Shown: one piece after another, positions 62,617 through 64,000 of the stretch
Layout: the number at the start of each line of letters is the position of its first letter
Position numbering within the stretch: position 1 is the stretch's first letter
DNA from: Chitinophagaceae bacterium
Lineage (GTDB): Bacteria > Bacteroidota > Bacteroidia > Chitinophagales > Chitinophagaceae
Reading direction: 5' to 3'
Length of the DNA stretch: 64,000 nt
NCBI GenBank assembly: GCA_947446645.1
Contig: CANFHA010000008.1
Location: forward strand, 1 to 64,000
Translations under genes and position numbers: made by a program
The notes under the pieces: model-generated
Seen by the model: the letters and a program-made list of their open reading frames with translations, nothing else
Told to the model about the DNA's origin: nothing
The model's database searches: none

Positions 62617-63732
62617 ATGGTAAGGACACACAAAACCGGTCATGGTCCGGAACCGGTAATAATAAACGAGCTCAATATCCGTTCAGTCGATCGGGGGCGC
62701 AAAGACATTCTTTCCTGGCGTAGCGCACTCTCTGGTGCGGAGTCGGTATATTTCCCCAATCGCTCCCGTCTCTACGATCTGTTTGAAGATGTCGTTCTCG
62801 ATGGTCACTTGTCTGGTATTATCGCTAAGCGCATCGATGCAGTACTCAATAAAGATCTGATCTTTCAGTGCAGCGGAAAAAGATGCAGCGCCATGGATGA
62901 ACTTATCCATTCGCTGTCTTTCAGGCAGGTTATGCGCACCATTATGGAAACGCAGTTATGGGGCATCTCAGGCATCGAGTTCATACCTGGTCAGCAACTG
63001 TCCTGCCAGCTTATACCACGCAAGCATATAAAACCGGAATCCGGCATCATCGCCTATGAGCAAACAGGTGCCGATGGCATCGCCTATGAGCCGATCGATA
63101 ATGTCTGGATCATTGGCGACCCCAAAGATCTCGGCCTTCTGCTGAAGTGCGCCCCCTATAGTCTCTATAAGCGCGGCGGCCTGTCAGACTGGGCGCAATA
63201 CATAGAGCTGTTTGGCCAGCCGGTTCGCGTTATCAAGTACGATTCATATGACGAACAAACAAAGCTGGAGCTGAAAAAAATACTGGATGAAAGCGGCAGT
63301 TCTCTCTCTATGATGATTCCCCGCCAGGCCGACTTTGAGCTTAAAGATGGTAAGCAAACCAACTGCGACGGCAACCTCCAGCTATCATTTATCAAGGCAC
63401 TCAACGAAGAGATGTCTATCACCATTCTGGGCAATACCGAGACCACAACCAGCAGCTACAGCACCGGGTACGCACAGAGCAAGGTGCACCTGGAGCAGCA
63501 ATACGAGATCACCCGCAGCGATCTTGTGTACACCGCAGCCATGCTCAACAGCCCAAAATTCCTTTCTATACTGCGTGCTTATGGTTACCCTGTCAGTGGT
63601 GGTCTCTTTGTCTTCTCAAAAGATATGGACATCGACTACCTCAAAACAAGGCTCGCTATTGATAAAGAAGTCTCCCAAATGGTCCCGATCAGCGACGACT
63701 ATTGGTACAATACCTATGGTATACCTCGATAG
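62617..63732 (+). CDS. DUF935 (Mu gp29-like) portal protein, 371 aa
   Basis: Portal signature of the DUF935 family: LYDLFEDVVLDGHLSGIIAKRIDAVLN, GISGIEFIPG, PRKHIKPESGIIAYEQ, LGLLLKCAPYSLYKRGGLSDWAQYIELFGQPVRVIKYDS, and the C-terminal GNTETTTSSYSTGYAQSKVHLEQQYEI. It forms the dodecamer at the capsid vertex through which DNA enters and leaves. Shorter than Mu gp29, but all core segments are present. Confidence 0.88.
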   Translation: MVRTHKTGHGPEPVIINELNIRSVDRGRKDILSWRSALSGAESVYFPNRSRLYDLFEDVVLDGHLSGIIAKRIDAVLNKDLIFQCSGKRCSAMDELIHSLSFRQVMRTIMETQLWGISGIEFIPGQQLSCQLIPRKHIKPESGIIAYEQTGADGIAYEPIDNVWIIGDPKDLGLLLKCAPYSLYKRGGLSDWAQYIELFGQPVRVIKYDSYDEQTKLELKKILDESGSSLSMMIPRQADFELKDGKQTNCDGNLQLSFIKALNEEMSITILGNTETTTSSYSTGYAQSKVHLEQQYEITRSDLVYTAAMLNSPKFLSILRAYGYPVSGGLFVFSKDMDIDYLKTRLAIDKEVSQMVPISDDYWYNTYGIPR

Positions 63733-63824
63733 GCTATTTTCTAAAACATTTTTTGAATCACCCAACTGATGTATGAATATATTGTCATATTTTCATATCC
63801 CGTCTCTAACAATACAATGACCCT

Positions 63825-64000
63825 ATGAAACCAATACTCATTTCCATTCTCACATTGATACTTGCAACATCACTGCATGCACAGCAATATCAAATCGGTC
63901 TCAATAGCGAAGCAGTTTTCAGCAGGGACCTACTAGTCTTAGAAGATTACCATAGCAATCAACACATGTTTATTGCAAATACACTTAGCGGCCAGTATGA
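63825..64000 (+). CDS. Exported protein, 5' end only
   Basis: ATG at 63825 starts a signal peptide (MKPILISILTLILATSLHAQ) followed by QYQIGLNSEAVFSRDLLVLED and on to the window edge. It reads in one frame for 58 codons with no stop. It could be another non-phage gene in the cluster, or flanking chromosome. The family cannot be told from this part. Confidence 0.65.
   Translation, partial: MKPILISILTLILATSLHAQQYQIGLNSEAVFSRDLLVLEDYHSNQHMFIANTLSGQY

Larger units (their letters stand above)
40782..63732. mobile_element. Divergent phage-like structural gene cluster (domesticated or defective)
   Basis: Head, packaging and contractile-tail genes run outward in two arms from 55285 (minus) and 57906 (plus). 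Large and small terminase, portal (DUF935), DUF1320, protease/scaffold, capsid, sheath (DUF2586), tube, hub, spike, wedge and fibre functions are assigned from sequence. No integrase, transposase, repressor, replication gene or tape-measure protein is seen, and non-phage-like genes are interleaved. The listed genes are uninterrupted apart from normal overlaps. The right end may lie beyond the window. Confidence 0.8.

Overview
The window looks like a chromosomal segment of a Bacteroidota bacterium, most likely of the Chitinophagales type (an inference from gene content, not from a marker-gene comparison). Support comes from Bacteroidota-type promoter -7 boxes (TAnnTTTG), proteins with type IX secretion C-terminal sorting domains, a CarB without its allosteric domain, DUF5606 and DUF349 proteins, SusC-like outer-membrane receptors, many lipoproteins and an mreBCD operon.

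Region by region: 1-2971 is an AT-rich stretch with two lipoproteins and an HNH-type protein. It ends at a 42-bp 3' fragment of a tRNA-Met gene, which reads as the edge of an integrated island. 3075-6956 carries a secreted NHL-propeller protein and a response regulator/histidine kinase/response regulator operon whose kinase contains twelve near-identical 21-residue repeats. 7388-16520 holds a glycosyltransferase, an outer-membrane beta-barrel receptor, a DUF4197 protein, a Fic protein, a DUF349 protein and small envelope proteins. 16704-20604 is a minus-strand housekeeping run (ruvB, diheme cytochrome c, 1-Cys peroxiredoxin, csaA, small lipoprotein, a 44-residue membrane protein). 20960-23474 is a PAS histidine kinase with an overlapping response regulator. 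23882-29483 is a type I restriction-modification locus (hsdR, a GxxExxY gene, hsdS, hsdM) in which hsdM is frameshifted. 30268-40785 is core metabolism and cell shape: dcd, DUF5606, an M16-like protein, a thioesterase, a T9SS cargo protein, carB and mreBCD.

From 40782 to at least 63732 there is a phage-like gene cluster whose left end overlaps the stop codon of mreD. It has two divergent arms. The minus-strand arm (55285 down to 40782) encodes a prohead protease/scaffold candidate, major capsid protein, lysis-type genes, DUF2586 tail sheath, tail tube, tail chaperone candidates, a GH104-like lysozyme, DUF6046, gpD-like hub, spike, gp25-like, LysM-like, wedge-like and fibre proteins. The plus-strand arm (57906 to 63732) encodes small and large terminase, a Mu gp36-like (DUF1320) protein and a Mu gp29-like (DUF935) portal. 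Between and inside the arms lie genes that do not look like phage genes: a DEAD-box RNA helicase, several membrane proteins and two secreted proteins. One secreted-protein gene sits where a tape-measure gene would be expected, and none is visible. No integrase, transposase, repressor or replication gene is visible.

Both arms carry a nearly identical 29-bp inverted repeat (arms TATGATAG/CTATCATA) at 67-68 bp from the first start codon, plus a shared promoter-like ATTCACCTTTGTG block. The split cluster is therefore probably one regulon. A domesticated phage, a gene-transfer-agent-like particle or an unusually arranged defective prophage are the competing explanations, and this is the most interesting object in the window.
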